Notes under the pieces: model-generated
What the model was told of the DNA's origin: nothing
The model's input: the letters and a program-made list of their open reading frames with translations, nothing else
Databases searched by the model: none
Source of the DNA: Bacteroidales bacterium
GTDB taxonomy: Bacteria > Planctomycetota > Planctomycetia > Gemmatales > Gemmataceae
Direction: 5' to 3'
Length of the DNA: 62,198 bases
NCBI GenBank assembly: GCA_026931725.1
Contig: JAIXLE010000082.1
Coordinates: forward strand, 1 to 62,198
Shown: one piece after another, positions 37,476 through 45,958 of the stretch
Layout of the letters: every line of letters begins with the position of its first letter
Numbering within the stretch: position 1 is the first letter of the stretch
Position numbers and translations under genes: made by a program

Positions 37476-38564
37476 ATGCAGCTGAAAATTCTCGGTGGCG
37501 GACAACTGGGGCGGATGATCACGCTGGCGGGGTATCCGCTGGGGGTGCGGACGACGGTACTCGACCCGGCTACCGATCCGTGCGCGGGTCAGGTCTGCCC
37601 ACACATCGTCGGCGAGTATGAAGATTACCGTGCCCTCTACGAACTCGCTCAATCCTGCGATGCGGTCACATTCGAGTTTGAGAATGTGCCGGTGGCCTCC
37701 GCCCGCTGGCTCGCGGAGCGGGTGCCGGTGTTTCCGCCGCCGCAAGCCTTGGAAGTCTCGCAAGATCGCCTGATCGAAAAGTCATTCCTGCGGGATCTGG
37801 GCGTGCCGGTGCCACCGTTCGCGGCAGTCGAAACCCGAGCCGACTTTGATGCCGCTTTACAGTCCATCGGCCTGCCTGCCGTGCTGAAAACCCGGCGATT
37901 CGGCTACGATGGCAAAGGGCAGTACGTCTTGCGGTCCCCAGCCGATGCGGAAACCGCCTGGGTGGCTCTCGGTGGACGACCGCTCATTCTCGAAGGGTTT
38001 GTGCCGTTCGATCGAGAAGTTTCCCTAATCTGCGTGCGTGGCCGTGAGGGATCAACTGCTTTTTATCCGTTGACCGAGAACGAACACCGAGAAGGGATGC
38101 TGTACCGCTCGCTCGCCCCAGTGACGGACACCGCCGAGGAACTGACCGAGCGGGCGCAGGAGTACGCCTTGCGGATTCTGGATGCGTTGCAATATGTCGG
38201 CGTGTTGGCGATTGAGTGGTTCCAGGATGGCGGGCAACTGCTGGCGAATGAGATGGCCCCGCGTGTCCACAACAGCGGCCACTGGACGATTGAAGGAGCC
38301 GTGACGAGCCAGTTCGAGAACCATGTGCGGGCCGTACTGGGGTTGCCGCTCGGCAGCACGGAGCCGCGTGGGTATTCCGCGATGTTCAACCTTATTGGCC
38401 ATCACCCGCCCATCCCGCAACTGTTGGCGCTACCAGCCGCGAAGTTACACAGTTATGGCAAAGGCCCGCGCCCGCGTCGCAAGATTGGTCATGTCACATT
38501 CGTCGAACCCACCGCCGCACAACGCGACCAACACGCCGCGGAGTTTGCACAACTCTTGGGGTGA
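37476..38564 (+). CDS. purK: 5-(carboxyamino)imidazole ribonucleotide synthase
   Basis: ATP-grasp enzyme that carboxylates AIR to N5-CAIR. The 362-residue product shows LKILGGGQLGRMITLAGYPL, DAVTFEFENVPVASARWLAE, QDRLIEKSFLRDLGVPVPPF, VLKTRRFGYDGKGQYVLRS, LILEGFVPFDREVSLICVRG, and the metal/ATP site EWFQDGGQLLANEMAPRVHN followed by SGHWTIEGA. Product feeds purE. The ATG at 37476 matches the family start. The gene is convergent with apbE, 40 bp away. Confidence 0.95.
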   Translation: MQLKILGGGQLGRMITLAGYPLGVRTTVLDPATDPCAGQVCPHIVGEYEDYRALYELAQSCDAVTFEFENVPVASARWLAERVPVFPPPQALEVSQDRLIEKSFLRDLGVPVPPFAAVETRADFDAALQSIGLPAVLKTRRFGYDGKGQYVLRSPADAETAWVALGGRPLILEGFVPFDREVSLICVRGREGSTAFYPLTENEHREGMLYRSLAPVTDTAEELTERAQEYALRILDALQYVGVLAIEWFQDGGQLLANEMAPRVHNSGHWTIEGAVTSQFENHVRAVLGLPLGSTEPRGYSAMFNLIGHHPPIPQLLALPAAKLHSYGKGPRPRRKIGHVTFVEPTAAQRDQHAAEFAQLLG

Positions 38565-38604
38565 ACATCACAAAAGAACGCCTAAATTTAAGAGTATTAG
38601 TCCG

Positions 38605-39624
38605 TCAATTCGGAAAATTTTTAGATTGGGTAATGATCGGCTGTGCCGTGGCGTTCGCCTTCACCACCATGTATAGCTGGGCTCCGGGAATGCTCTCCAC
38701 CAGCGTCAACGCCTTTTGAGGTGGCAACAGACTCGCGGCCGTGGAGTAACCATCCGATTGCGTGGCCGTGGGGGCGATCACGGTGACACTGCGAAACCCG
38801 GTCAGTCCGAGGCCGGTTTTTGGATCGAGGACGTGAGAATACCGCACGCCGTCGATTTCCACGGATTGCACCAGATCCCCGGATGTCGAGACGGCCGCGT
38901 TTTTCAGTTTCACGAACCGCGCGGGCATCCCCTGGCCAAGCGGGGCGATTTCGACCGTCCAGCCGTCCTGCCCCGGTGGCGGATCGCCGACGCGAATATC
39001 CCCACTCGCGGCGACCAGCGTTCGGATGAAACCGTGCCGTGCCAGTACCTGAAGGGCCGCATCGGCGGCGTACCCCTTGGCGATACCGCCCAGATCGAGC
39101 CGCATACCGGACAACTTCAGCGCGGCGGTTTTCGCAGTGGGGTCGAGGACCAGATTGCGCCAACCGACTTTGGCTTGAGCCGTGCGGAGTTCCTCCGGCT
39201 TCGGGAGTTGTTGTGTCCGGCGAATCAGCCGCCACATGCGGCTCAGCGGGCCGATGGTCACGTCGAAGGCTCCGTCGGACTTCCGCGCGAGTTCCTGAGC
39301 TTCCGTCAGCACCTGCATCAGTTCCGCGCTGATCCGCTGGGGCTTCCCCGGTGCGGAATCGTTCGCCGTGCAGAACCGCATTAACTCGCTGGTGGGGTGA
39401 TAATCGGAGAGGATCTGATCGAGTTCCCGGACTCGGGTAAACGCGGCCTGGGCGGCGGTTTCCGCTTTTTGAGCATCCGCACTGAAAAGCACGATGCGGA
39501 AGGTCGTTCCCATGTGCCGGGAATCAAAGGTCAACCGCTGAGGAGCGGGATCAGCGGCGAATAGTGTGCTGACATTCCCAAAAATACTGATACAACAAAA
39601 GAATGCGACGTTTCTGACCCGCAT
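38605..39624 (-). CDS. apbE: ApbE-family FAD:protein FMN transferase
   Basis: About 339 residues from the ATG at 39624, which gives a signal peptide (FFCCISIFGNVSTLFA|AD). The further upstream frame overlaps a divergent gene. ApbE motifs are RHMGTTFRIVLFSADAQKAE, LDQILSDYHPTSELMRF, FDVTIGPLSRMWRL, MRLDLGGIAKGYAADAALQV, and TSGDLVQSVEIDGVRYSHVL followed by DPKTG. The enzyme moves FMN from FAD onto Thr residues of exported proteins such as NqrB, NqrC or RnfG. No such target is encoded nearby. Confidence 0.93.
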   Translation of the reverse strand: MRVRNVAFFCCISIFGNVSTLFAADPAPQRLTFDSRHMGTTFRIVLFSADAQKAETAAQAAFTRVRELDQILSDYHPTSELMRFCTANDSAPGKPQRISAELMQVLTEAQELARKSDGAFDVTIGPLSRMWRLIRRTQQLPKPEELRTAQAKVGWRNLVLDPTAKTAALKLSGMRLDLGGIAKGYAADAALQVLARHGFIRTLVAASGDIRVGDPPPGQDGWTVEIAPLGQGMPARFVKLKNAAVSTSGDLVQSVEIDGVRYSHVLDPKTGLGLTGFRSVTVIAPTATQSDGYSTAASLLPPQKALTLVESIPGAQLYMVVKANATAQPIITQSKNFPN

Positions 39625-39703
39625 GGGGAGAATCCTCCAAATCCGCGGCGTATCGACACCCAACGCATTGACAGACACAATGTCTTCGGAGAATCTAGCA
39701 CTT

Positions 39704-40807
39704 ATGTCCCATCGAGCTACCCTCTGGACGGCTGCTCTTGGAATCCTCATGCTGGCCGGGATTGCGCCGGGCGATGGGGAGCCGGGGATTCCACCCGCCC
39801 CCGTGGTTCCCGCCAAGGTCGATCTGCCGCCGAAGAATTTCACCCAGAATATCGGTGACACCGGCGTTGCGATTGAGATGATGTACATCCCCGGTGGCGA
39901 GTACAAGATGGGCAGCCCGGAATCCGAAGCGGGCCGCCTGCCCGATGAAGGGCCACAGCACCCCGTGAAAATCCGCCCGTTCTGGATGGCGAAAGTCGAA
40001 ACCACCTGGGATCAGTATTACGCCTTCTGGAAAGATGAATCGCTCTATCAAGTCAAAGACATCATCGACTTCCCCGAAGATGTCCAGAAAAAGCTCACGC
40101 CCGATGCCATCACCCGGCCCACGAACACCTATGTCGATGAACTCTACGACCACGGCCAGGATGGGCACCCGGCCCTGTGCATGTCGCACCACGCCGCGAT
40201 GATGTACTGCCACTGGCTCCGGCTGAAGACCAAGCTCCCGTTCCGCCTGCCAACCGAAGCCGAGTGGGAATACGCTTGCCGAGCCGGTAGCACCGGGCCG
40301 TACAGCTTCGACCCGAAAACCGAAAAACTCGAAGATTACGCCTGGTTCCTCGATAACTCCGCGACCGACAAGGATACGGATGCCAGCAGCGTCCGCGCCC
40401 AAGACGGCCTGCCCACGACCCACAAAGTCGGCACCAAAAAGCCCAACAAGTTCGGCCTGCACGACATGCATGGCAACCTCTGGGAATGGTGCCTCGATCA
40501 CTGGGATCCCAAGTTCTACGCGCAATCCCCCACCGACAAGCTCTCGCTCAACCCGTTCAACAAGTTGACCGAAGCGAAATGGGGCCATGTGGTGCGTGGG
40601 GGTTCCTGGGCCGACAAAGCCGACCGCCTTCGCAGTGCTGCCCGCCGGGGTTCGGATAAAAGCTGGATGAAGCACGATCCCCAGTTCCCCCGGAGCATCT
40701 GGTGGCTGACCCGGATGGATGTTGTGGGCTTCCGCGTTGCTCTGCCCGTGGAAGAATATCCCGAACTGATCGGTATCAAACCGATGGTCTGGAAGAAAGG
40801 GGAATAA
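39704..40807 (+). CDS. FGE-sulfatase (formylglycine-generating-like) domain protein, exported
   Basis: About 367 residues from the ATG at 39704, which provides a signal peptide (TLWTAALGILMLAGIAPG). The frame is open upstream to 39566 but that part overlaps apbE. The fold is marked by MMYIPGGEYKMGSPESEAGR, PVKIRPFWMAKVETTWDQYY, FRLPTEAEWEYACRAGSTG, GLHDMHGNLWEWCLDHWDPK and VVRGGSWADKADRLRSAARR. Planctomycete genomes hold many such domains, some maturing sulfatases and others used as binding scaffolds. The Cys pair used by true formylglycine-generating enzymes is not evident, so a non-FGE role is likely. Confidence 0.9.
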   Translation: MSHRATLWTAALGILMLAGIAPGDGEPGIPPAPVVPAKVDLPPKNFTQNIGDTGVAIEMMYIPGGEYKMGSPESEAGRLPDEGPQHPVKIRPFWMAKVETTWDQYYAFWKDESLYQVKDIIDFPEDVQKKLTPDAITRPTNTYVDELYDHGQDGHPALCMSHHAAMMYCHWLRLKTKLPFRLPTEAEWEYACRAGSTGPYSFDPKTEKLEDYAWFLDNSATDKDTDASSVRAQDGLPTTHKVGTKKPNKFGLHDMHGNLWEWCLDHWDPKFYAQSPTDKLSLNPFNKLTEAKWGHVVRGGSWADKADRLRSAARRGSDKSWMKHDPQFPRSIWWLTRMDVVGFRVALPVEEYPELIGIKPMVWKKGE

Positions 40808-40954
40808 ACCCGCAGAGCAGCCACTGTATACACCAAGAGGAACCCCGCCGTATCCCGCGAGACTCCATGCGAGATGACGGGTTCGTTTTGGTGTTTGCGT
40901 TTCTCTTGCCTTTTGAGGTATGTTAGCAAAATCCTTTTCTCAGGAGCCTATCTC

Positions 40955-42214
40955 ATGTCTTGCGCACATTCTGACCGTCGAGAGTTCCTTGTCGCGGGGG
41001 CGACCGCCGCAGCTGTTTCCGCGATTCCGACCGCGGTTCATGCTAAAGGTGCCGACATCATCAAAGTCGGCCTGATCGGTTGCGGTGGCCGGGGCAGCGG
41101 TGCCATCGGCGACAGCATGAGCGCCGACCCATCGATCCAACTGTACGCGATGGGCGATGTCTTCGAGGATGTCGCCAAGTCTCGCGCCAAGCAGTACGGC
41201 GACCGTTTCAAAAACCGGGTCAACCTCGGTGATCGTGTCTTCTCCGGGCTTGATGCCTTCAAGAAGGTGGTCGATAGCGGCGTGGACCTCGTCATTCTCG
41301 CCACGCCGCCCGGCTTCCGCCCGGACCATCTGGAATACGCGATCAAAGCCAAGAAACACGTCTTCACCGAAAAACCCGTCGCGGTGGACGGCCCCGGTAT
41401 TCGGAAATGCCTGGAACTCGTCGAAGAAGCGAAAAAGAACGGCAAGGCCGTCGTCGCGGGCACGCAGCGCCGACACCAGAAGGGCTACATCGAAACGATC
41501 GACAAAATCCGCAGCGGCGCGATCGGCGACATCGTTTCCACACGCTGTTCCTGGAACGGCACCGGCATCTGGTTCCGCCAGCGGATGAAGGACGAGGCCG
41601 ATGCCCATTACCAGATTCGCAACTGGTATCACTATATCTGGATGTGCGGTGACCACATCGTCGAACAGCACGTTCACAACCTGGACGTGATCAACTGGAT
41701 CATGGGTGCCCACCCGGTCAAAGCCACCGCGATTGGGGCACGGGCTTACCGGCCAGAAGGCCCGCCGGAAACCGCTGGCCAGATCTGGGACCATTTCGCG
41801 GTCGAGTACGAATACCCCAACGGCGTACCGCTGTACAGCTACTGCGCGCACATTCCCGGCATTCGGAACGATGTGTCCGAAACGGTCTATGGCAGCAAAG
41901 GTTTCTCGCAGGTCAACCGCTACCTCATCAACAAAGAGAAAGCGGGCCAGGACACCAGCGTGAGCCCGTATGTCCAGGAACACATCGACATGATCCAGAG
42001 TATCCGTTCCGGCAAGCCGCTGAACGAGCTGGAAAGCGTGGCCCACAGCACGATGACCGCGATTCTGGGTCGGGAAGCCGCCTACTCTGGGAAGACGTTG
42101 ACCTGGGATCAGGTTCTCAACGCCAAGACCGAACTCAAGCCCACGAACCTGACCCTGGAAGCCAGCCTCAAGACCGCTCCGGTCCCGCTGCCAGCCAAGT
42201 ATAAGATCGTGTAA
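40955..42214 (+). CDS. Gfo/Idh/MocA-family oxidoreductase, Tat-exported
   Basis: About 419 residues from the ATG at 40955, with AGGAG 8 nt upstream. A twin-arginine signal (SDRREFLVAGATAAAVSAIP) precedes the Rossmann domain (IIKVGLIGCGGRGSGAIGDS, YAMGDVFEDVAKSRAKQYG). Family marks are LVILATPPGFRPDHLEYAIK, KHVFTEKPVAVDGPGIRKC with the active Lys-Pro, and a C-terminal sheet including HYIWMCGDHIVEQHVHNLDV. The enzyme probably oxidises sugars or inositols with NAD(P), carried folded through Tat with its cofactor. A strong hairpin follows, ending the transcript before the thiamine enzyme gene. Confidence 0.93.
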   Translation: MSCAHSDRREFLVAGATAAAVSAIPTAVHAKGADIIKVGLIGCGGRGSGAIGDSMSADPSIQLYAMGDVFEDVAKSRAKQYGDRFKNRVNLGDRVFSGLDAFKKVVDSGVDLVILATPPGFRPDHLEYAIKAKKHVFTEKPVAVDGPGIRKCLELVEEAKKNGKAVVAGTQRRHQKGYIETIDKIRSGAIGDIVSTRCSWNGTGIWFRQRMKDEADAHYQIRNWYHYIWMCGDHIVEQHVHNLDVINWIMGAHPVKATAIGARAYRPEGPPETAGQIWDHFAVEYEYPNGVPLYSYCAHIPGIRNDVSETVYGSKGFSQVNRYLINKEKAGQDTSVSPYVQEHIDMIQSIRSGKPLNELESVAHSTMTAILGREAAYSGKTLTWDQVLNAKTELKPTNLTLEASLKTAPVPLPAKYKIV

Positions 42215-42245
42215 TCTGCTGAATTGATATATCCGGCACAATTCG

Positions 42246-42279
42246 CACAAGCCCGCTCGTCCGCACGAGTGGGCTTGTG
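42246..42279 (+). terminator. Strong hairpin after the Gfo/Idh/MocA gene
   Basis: A 15-bp stem (CACAAGCCC.CTCGT paired with ACGAG.GGGCTTGTG, one G-T pair) closed by CCGC, starting 31 bp after the stop. No long T-run, but the stability suggests termination. Confidence 0.65.
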
Positions 42280-42385
42280 TGTTCGATACGCATGGCTGAT
42301 CCGCGATTTCCCGTCAACGTCTCGCGATCTGCAAGACCGATACTCCCTGTGTGATTGTCACGGAAGCACACCCAGGGGTTGCGCC

Positions 42386-44281
42386 ATGGATTGGTCGTTT
42401 TCCCGTCGTTCGTTCCTGCACACGACAGCCATTGCCGGTGGAGCAGCCGCGGTCGCGCTCACGCCTGTGTCGGTAGAGGCACGCCCCCTGGATCGGTTCC
42501 GCCGACCGGATGGCTGGGTCCGCGGCAAGCTCACCGGAGCCCAAGCCGTCGCCGAGACGCTGCGGGCCGAGGGCGTGGGCTGCGTCTTCGGCATTCCCGG
42601 AGCGCAGGAGAACGAGCTTTGGGATGAGTTCAAGTCCCGCGGTGTGCCCTACTTGCTGGTGACGCACGAGTTCTCAGCCGCGTGCATGGCGGACGGCTAC
42701 GCACGGAGTACCGGGCGGCCCGGTGTGGTCAGCGTCGTACCGGGGCCGGGTGTGACGAACATTCTCACCGGGCTTGGTGAAGCGCTGCTCGATTCCTCGC
42801 CGGTCGTGGCGATCGTCGGCGACGTGGCCAACGGAGACGACTACCGGCCTTTTCAGGTCCATTCTCTCGATCAGGCGGCTTTGCTCAAGCCTGTGACGAA
42901 GTGTGTGATTACGGTATCGCACGTTCAGGAGATTCCGCAGGCGATTCGGCAAGCGTTCGCCGTGGCGGTCAGCGGGGAACCCGGCCCGACCGCCGTGGTG
43001 ATTCCGTACAATCTGTTCATCGAGAAAGCGCACTGCGATTCTCCGCCGCTGGGGCTGCCCGCGTTGCCGTTTGATGAAAACGCGGTGGAAACGGCCCTGG
43101 CGGTGCTGGCGAATCCGAAACTCCGTGTCGGTATCTACGCGGGTTATGGCTGCATGGATTCTGGAACCGCCCTCACGGCAGCCGCGGAACTGTTACAAGC
43201 ACCCGTAGCGACCAGTGTTTCGGGCAAGGGTGTCATCGACGAATGCCATCCGCTCGCGGTCGGTTGGGGGTACGGCGCTCATGCGACAGTCACAGCCGAA
43301 AAGGTGTTTCAGCGTGATAAACTGCATCCGTTCCATTCGGGTGTCGATTGCCTGCTGGCCATTGGTGTGAAGTTCAGCGAGGTGAGTACCGGCTTTTACG
43401 GCAACCCCCGGCCCAAAACGGTCATCCATGTGGATGCGAACGCGGCCAATCTCGGCAAGGTGATGCCTGCCGATGTCTGCGTTCATGCCGATGCGGGACT
43501 ATTTTTGAGTCAAGTGCTGGGGTGTGCAGAACGTCTCCGCCGTCCCGCAGACACCAAGTTGGTCGAACGCATTGCCAAGCTCAAGGCGGAAGAAGCCCAG
43601 GATCTCTGCGCGATCCCCGCGTGCCCGTGTGGTGTCGATCCCTTGGCAACCGTCGCGGCGATTAGCCGACATTTACCCGAAGGGGGGCTGTTCTTCACCG
43701 ATGTCTCCGCGACGGAGCATCTGGCCGCGCAATATCATCGGGTACGGCAACCACGGACGTACTGCAACCCGGTTGATAATCAGTCGATGGGTTGGTCGAC
43801 CCCCGCGGCGATTGGAGCCCAGCGGGCTTGGCCGGGCCGCCCCGTGGCGACGCTCACCGGCGATGGTTGCCTGTTGATGGCCGCCCAAGAGTTATCGACC
43901 GCGGCGCGGGAGTGCTTGCCGATTCGTGTCTTCGTTTTGGATGATCGTTCGCACCATTACATGCAGATGTTGCAGAAACCGGCGTACAAGCGGACGACCG
44001 CTACTCATCTGGCACGATTGGACTACGCGGCACTCGCACAAGCCTACGGTGTGGAATACCGAGAAGTCCGGCACGCGGGACAATTGGATGCCGTGGTGCA
44101 AGAAGCGTTCACCATTCCCGCGCCGGTCCTGGTGCGTGTGGCAACGGACTATGGCGATCGGAAAATCCGCTGGATTGAAGCGGTGCGGGATCGTTACATC
44201 GACGAACTGAATGCCGCCCAAAAAGCCCGATTCGCCGCTCGCATCGGCGTTCGCGTGGTGAAACCCCAGGCGAATGATTGA
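42386..44281 (+). CDS. Thiamine-diphosphate enzyme of the acetolactate-synthase type, with Tat signal
   Basis: About 631 residues from the ATG at 42386. The N-terminus SFSRRSFLHTTAIAGGAAAV is a twin-arginine signal. The three-domain ThDP architecture follows: GVGCVFGIPGAQENELWDEF, VTHEFSAACMADGYARSTGR (catalytic Glu95), GPGVTNILTGLGEALLDSSP, a middle domain (YAGYGCMDSG, GVKFSEVSTGFYG), and the cofactor segment LTGDGCLLMAAQELSTAARE (GDG 492-494). The Mg-binding Asn of the usual motif appears as Asp (VLDDRSHHY). The exact reaction (acetolactate, benzoylformate, oxalyl or sulfoacetaldehyde chemistry) is not clear. An exported ThDP enzyme is unusual. The longer frame from 42224 overlaps the terminator and is not used. 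Confidence 0.88.
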   Translation: MDWSFSRRSFLHTTAIAGGAAAVALTPVSVEARPLDRFRRPDGWVRGKLTGAQAVAETLRAEGVGCVFGIPGAQENELWDEFKSRGVPYLLVTHEFSAACMADGYARSTGRPGVVSVVPGPGVTNILTGLGEALLDSSPVVAIVGDVANGDDYRPFQVHSLDQAALLKPVTKCVITVSHVQEIPQAIRQAFAVAVSGEPGPTAVVIPYNLFIEKAHCDSPPLGLPALPFDENAVETALAVLANPKLRVGIYAGYGCMDSGTALTAAAELLQAPVATSVSGKGVIDECHPLAVGWGYGAHATVTAEKVFQRDKLHPFHSGVDCLLAIGVKFSEVSTGFYGNPRPKTVIHVDANAANLGKVMPADVCVHADAGLFLSQVLGCAERLRRPADTKLVERIAKLKAEEAQDLCAIPACPCGVDPLATVAAISRHLPEGGLFFTDVSATEHLAAQYHRVRQPRTYCNPVDNQSMGWSTPAAIGAQRAWPGRPVATLTGDGCLLMAAQELSTAARECLPIRVFVLDDRSHHYMQMLQKPAYKRTTATHLARLDYAALAQAYGVEYREVRHAGQLDAVVQEAFTIPAPVLVRVATDYGDRKIRWIEAVRDRYIDELNAAQKARFAARIGVRVVKPQAND

Positions 44282-44514
44282 GGATCGGATCTTTCGGTGC
44301 GTTGTCTCCAATCTGGCGCAGACGGCACACCGGGCCGCCTGTGCCGGAATCGCCTCCGACACCAACCACAGAGTTTTCGCACAAGATTATACTGACTAGG
44401 AGTTGCCTTCGAATAAATTCTTATGCAAGACCCTTCTTCTGTAAGTCGTGGAGTCAAGGGAGTCTGGGACCATCAAGGTACAACTGCGCTAACACTTACA
44501 AAAAGAACAAACAC

Positions 44515-45150
44515 ATGATATTGTCTACCTATCTGGGACAATTTGGTAGTCGTAAAGCAGCATTTTTTCTGTCTTGTTATTCCGCACTTTCCTGTGTGAT
44601 ATTATATTCAATTGCACAATGTCTGGCTACGCCAATTCCACCCGAGGTTATACCAAAACAAGTAGCTTTCCCATCTGCAAAGGGGTACAAGTGGACGTAT
44701 AATTTAAATGGCAGCTTACACCGGAAAATCATTACACGATCGATCGTGGGGAAAAAAGCTGTTGAGATTGTCATATCACCTGTATTAGATGAAATCCCAT
44801 TCGAAGAAGAGTGTGAGATTCTTGAAATATCTTCAAATGGCGTTTGTATGCCTGTTGCAGGTGGAGAGAAAGTTGATGATCCGTATTGGCCCCTTGTTTT
44901 TCCGCTTGCTAAAGGCAAAGGATGGGAATGGGGTCACAAGAGTTCTGTATTCGGAAACAATACATGTGTGGGTGTCGAAAATATTAAAACGCCCGCGGGA
45001 ACTTTTAAGTGTATTCATATCGAGTCAGTGGTATGTTCCAAAAACTCGCGAGAAGTACACCAGTACTGGTACGCGAATAACATAGGATTGGTCAAGTGCA
45101 CATACGGAAAAATGACCGAAGTTCTTGTGTCACACGGTATGAAATGGTGA
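44515..45150 (+). CDS. Hypothetical secreted protein in an A+T-rich segment
   Basis: About 211 residues from the ATG at 44515. A hydrophobic N-terminal segment (FFLSCYSALSCVILYSIAQC, ending LATPIPPE) looks like a signal peptide or TM anchor. The rest is beta-rich (GYKWTYNLNGSLHRKIITRS, GKGWEWGHKSSVFGNNTCVG, TFKCIHIESVVC) with five Cys after the signal. Base and codon use are far more A+T-rich than in neighbouring genes, and no family is recognised. It lies in a segment that appears recently inserted (see findings). A longer frame from 44278 has no better start. Confidence 0.65.
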   Translation: MILSTYLGQFGSRKAAFFLSCYSALSCVILYSIAQCLATPIPPEVIPKQVAFPSAKGYKWTYNLNGSLHRKIITRSIVGKKAVEIVISPVLDEIPFEEECEILEISSNGVCMPVAGGEKVDDPYWPLVFPLAKGKGWEWGHKSSVFGNNTCVGVENIKTPAGTFKCIHIESVVCSKNSREVHQYWYANNIGLVKCTYGKMTEVLVSHGMKW

Positions 45151-45152
45151 GT

Positions 45153-45171
45153 TAGCCCGGATATTTCACCA
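45153..45171 (+). repeat. 19-bp repeat TAGCCCGGATATTTCACCA, copy 1
   Basis: Identical, same-strand copy at 51353-51371. Located immediately after the A+T-rich gene and before the truncated metallophosphoesterase, where the end of a mobile element would be expected. Confidence 0.7.
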
Positions 45172-45278
45172 ATAAAGAGGGAATTGTCAGACTCGCCTTT
45201 CGGATTTGTTCTTGCCGCTGAAATATACCAAAAGATACAGGATGCCCACACGGCAAATGATACGGTGAACGCATCCAG

Positions 45279-45875
45279 ATGATCGCGTCCTTGCCCCATG
45301 CGATTCTGCTCCGTGGGAACCACGATGATCTGGTGGGATCTGGGGAGATCGACCCTTCCGTCAACCGATTTGCCCGCGAGGCGATCGCCTGGACGATCGA
45401 GCAACTCAACGCGGAGGAACGCGCCTGGTTACGGCAACTCGTGGTCGATGCGCGTGGGGAATCCTGGGTGGCGGTGCATGGCTCTCCCTGCTGCCCGGAT
45501 CGGTTTAGCGGCTATGTGTACGAATTGACTTACGAATCCAACCTGGACACGTTGGCGGCCGCACGGGATGCCGTGTGCTTTCATGGTCACAGTCATATTC
45601 AATTCGTCTATCTCCGTACCGCTGATGGCACTGTGCGGAAAAGTGCCCCCGCGTCGCTCAAACTGTTCGTTCCCGATGAGATTGCCTTGGTCAATCCCGG
45701 TTCCGTCGGGCAACCACGCGATGGCGACCCCCGCACCGCGTTTGCGGTCTGGGATCGCAAGGCCAATACCGTGACGTTTCACCGGGAAGAGTACGCACTG
45801 GAAGAAACGCTCCAAGCGATCCGAGCCGCGGGACTTGCGGAAGACTTGGCACTGCGATTGGAAATTGGCCGATAG
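45279..45875 (+). CDS. Metallophosphoesterase, N-terminally truncated (probable pseudogene)
   Basis: The 198 residues begin at MIASLPHAILLRGNHDD and retain RGNHDD, HGSP, HGHSH and NPGSVGQPRDGDPRTAFAVW, the later metal motifs of YfcE/MJ0936-type phosphodiesterases. The first ~65 residues, with the D-x-H and GD motifs that bind the first metal ion, are missing. Homology continues a few codons upstream of the ATG (GERIQ) and then meets a stop at 45258. The upstream DNA is the A+T-rich segment. The protein cannot form a complete dimetal site, so it is most likely a remnant cut by an insertion or deletion near 45260. Confidence 0.8.
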   Translation: MIASLPHAILLRGNHDDLVGSGEIDPSVNRFAREAIAWTIEQLNAEERAWLRQLVVDARGESWVAVHGSPCCPDRFSGYVYELTYESNLDTLAAARDAVCFHGHSHIQFVYLRTADGTVRKSAPASLKLFVPDEIALVNPGSVGQPRDGDPRTAFAVWDRKANTVTFHREEYALEETLQAIRAAGLAEDLALRLEIGR

Positions 45876-45915
45876 CGATACTGCCGCGGCTTCTCGGATG
45901 GGACGCACGCGGAAA

Positions 45916-45947
45916 CCCCGCTGAGGCCGGACAACCGCTCAGCGGGG
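45916..45947. terminator. Bidirectional terminator between convergent genes
   Basis: A perfect 10-bp stem CCCCGCTGAG / CTCAGCGGGG with a 12-nt loop lies in the 83-bp gap between the metallophosphoesterase (plus) and the TPR gene (minus). Confidence 0.7.
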
Positions 45948-45958
45948 CGACTCGGGGA

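Noticed and set aside
40940..42250. Long minus-strand open frame (~436 codons) opposite the Gfo/Idh/MocA gene
   Set aside because: It mirrors a clearly conserved gene; GC-rich DNA leaves such antisense frames open. No homology-like motifs are seen.
45279..45875. The phosphoesterase as an intact short enzyme
   Set aside because: The first two metal-binding motifs of the family are absent and upstream in-frame sequence ends at a stop, so full activity is unlikely.
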